The notes below the pieces were generated by a model that saw only the letters and a program-made list of their open reading frames with translations, made no database searches and was not told the origin of the DNA. A stretch of DNA of 64,000 nucleotides from Hyphomicrobiales bacterium (GTDB lineage: Bacteria > Pseudomonadota > Alphaproteobacteria > Rhizobiales > Rhizobiaceae), in assembly GCA_900473915.1 (NCBI GenBank), contig UCNG01000012.1:62001-126000 (forward strand), read 5' to 3'. Position 1 is the stretch's first letter. Each line of letters begins with the position of its first letter. Positions 63,275 to 64,000 of the stretch are shown piece after piece. A program made the position numbers and the translations under genes.

Positions 63275-64000
63275 ATGGAACTGAAATGGCTGGAAGATTT
63301 CATCGCGCTGGCGGCAACGTCGAGTTTCTCGCGCGCGGCGGATGCGCGTCACGTAACGCAATCCGCGTTTTCCCGCCGCATCAAGCAGCTTGAGCTCTGG
63401 CTGGGCGTAACGCTCGTCAATCGCGCGACCTTTCCGGCGGAGCTTACCCGTGAGGGGAAAACCTTCCTTCCGGTCGCGCAGGATACGGTTCGCCAGTTCT
63501 ACAATACACGCAAGGCATTGCAGCCAAGCCGTGAGGTGCAAAACCCCGTTCTGACATTTTCGGCCCTGCACACGCTGACGGTTACGTTCTTTCCGCACTG
63601 GCTGAAACATATCGAGGATGATGTCGGGGGCATCCGCTCCCTGCTCAGTCCGGATCGCGGCGGCTTCGAAGACAATATCGCGACGCTGACGGAAGGAGAG
63701 GTGCATTTCTTCCTGACCTATGCGCATAGTTCGGTGCCGATCCTGATCGACCGCACCCAATTTCCCTATATCGTGCTCGGCACGGAACGGCTGATGCCGG
63801 TGTCGCGTCCTTCTTCGGCGGGGCCTGTCCTGGATCAGGCGGTCGCCAGCGGCGAGCCGCTGCCATATCTGAGCTACGGCGATTTTTCCTTTTTCGGCGC
63901 TGCCTTGTCGCAGAAATTTGCCTCCGGCACCGCTTTCAAGCGTCAGGTCGTTCACGAGAACACCATGTCGATCGGCCTCAAGGCCATGGCGCTTGCGGGC
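63275..64000 (+). CDS. LysR-family transcriptional regulator (cut by window edge)
   Basis: The visible 242 residues begin with a LysR winged helix (MELKWLEDFIALAATSSFSRAADARHVTQSAFSRRIKQLELWLGVTLVNRATFPAELTREG) and continue into the effector-binding domain; the end lies outside the window. It is divergent from the dat-transporter-peptidase operon and probably regulates it through the site at 63135-63151. Confidence 0.88.
   Translation, partial: MELKWLEDFIALAATSSFSRAADARHVTQSAFSRRIKQLELWLGVTLVNRATFPAELTREGKTFLPVAQDTVRQFYNTRKALQPSREVQNPVLTFSALHTLTVTFFPHWLKHIEDDVGGIRSLLSPDRGGFEDNIATLTEGEVHFFLTYAHSSVPILIDRTQFPYIVLGTERLMPVSRPSSAGPVLDQAVASGEPLPYLSYGDFSFFGAALSQKFASGTAFKRQVVHENTMSIGLKAMALAG

Overview
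The window looks like an Alphaproteobacterium of the Rhizobiales, most likely Brucella in the broad sense (including Ochrobactrum). The protein families and gene orders are of Rhizobiales type. A roughly 100-bp palindromic element built from the octamer AGGGCAGT and its variants (63157-63253) matches the octamer known from Brucella repeat elements and VNTR loci. The genus call is inference. All genes seen are catabolic, transport, respiratory or envelope genes, as expected of a secondary chromosome or an accessory-rich region. I found no tRNA, rRNA, CRISPR array, insertion sequence or phage gene. Only the two genes cut by the window edges are incomplete.

Layout. (1) 1-7208: a taurine dissimilation locus, with tauABC uptake, tauXY dehydrogenase and xsc on the minus strand, and the MocR-type regulator tauR divergent. 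Two direct copies of a CTGGAC-type site lie in the shared promoter. (2) 7381-11021: a large OmpA-family protein with a coiled-coil stalk, two small paralogous proteins and a GNAT acetyltransferase. (3) 11477-16786: an M20 amidohydrolase (AbgB-like) in line with a complete opine/polar amino acid ABC transporter, then mog. (4) 16923-21122: an orphan peptide-type binding protein, a nitroreductase and a FAD/NAD(P)-binding protein. (5) 21457-27478: a seven-subunit-type Mrp/Pha Na+(K+)/H+ antiporter operon in which A and B are fused. (6) 27871-34938: a GbsR/MarR regulator leading cydDC-cydAB-cydX, i.e. cytochrome bd oxidase with its assembly transporter and small subunit. (7) 34989-42383: a GntR regulator and a BadF-type sugar kinase divergent from a sugar ABC transporter operon with a Gfo/Idh/MocA dehydrogenase, probably for amino sugar uptake. 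(8) 42953-47919: the branched-chain 2-oxoacid dehydrogenase operon (E1alpha, E1beta, E2, E3). (9) 47922-53053: a SURF1 protein, a DadA-like oxidoreductase, a very small predicted protein, and an FtsK/SpoIIIE translocase lacking membrane segments. (10) 53363-57994: a MacA-MacB-type exporter encoded together with its own outer-membrane lipoprotein channel. (11) 58282-64000: a LysR gene divergent from an operon encoding a D-amino acid aminotransferase, an amino acid ABC transporter and a DmpA-type aminopeptidase.

Several intergenic regions carry short perfect dyads that look like operators: 4386-4402, 11121-11135, 19553-19567, 27822-27850, 42551-42599 and 63135-63151. Stable hairpins follow two binding-protein genes (38267-38300, 61242-61273). 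The best candidates for something not well described are the D-amino acid/DmpA module with its repeat-laden divergent promoter, the M20 amidohydrolase plus opine transporter unit, the OmpA fusion protein, and the dyad cluster ahead of the bkd operon.
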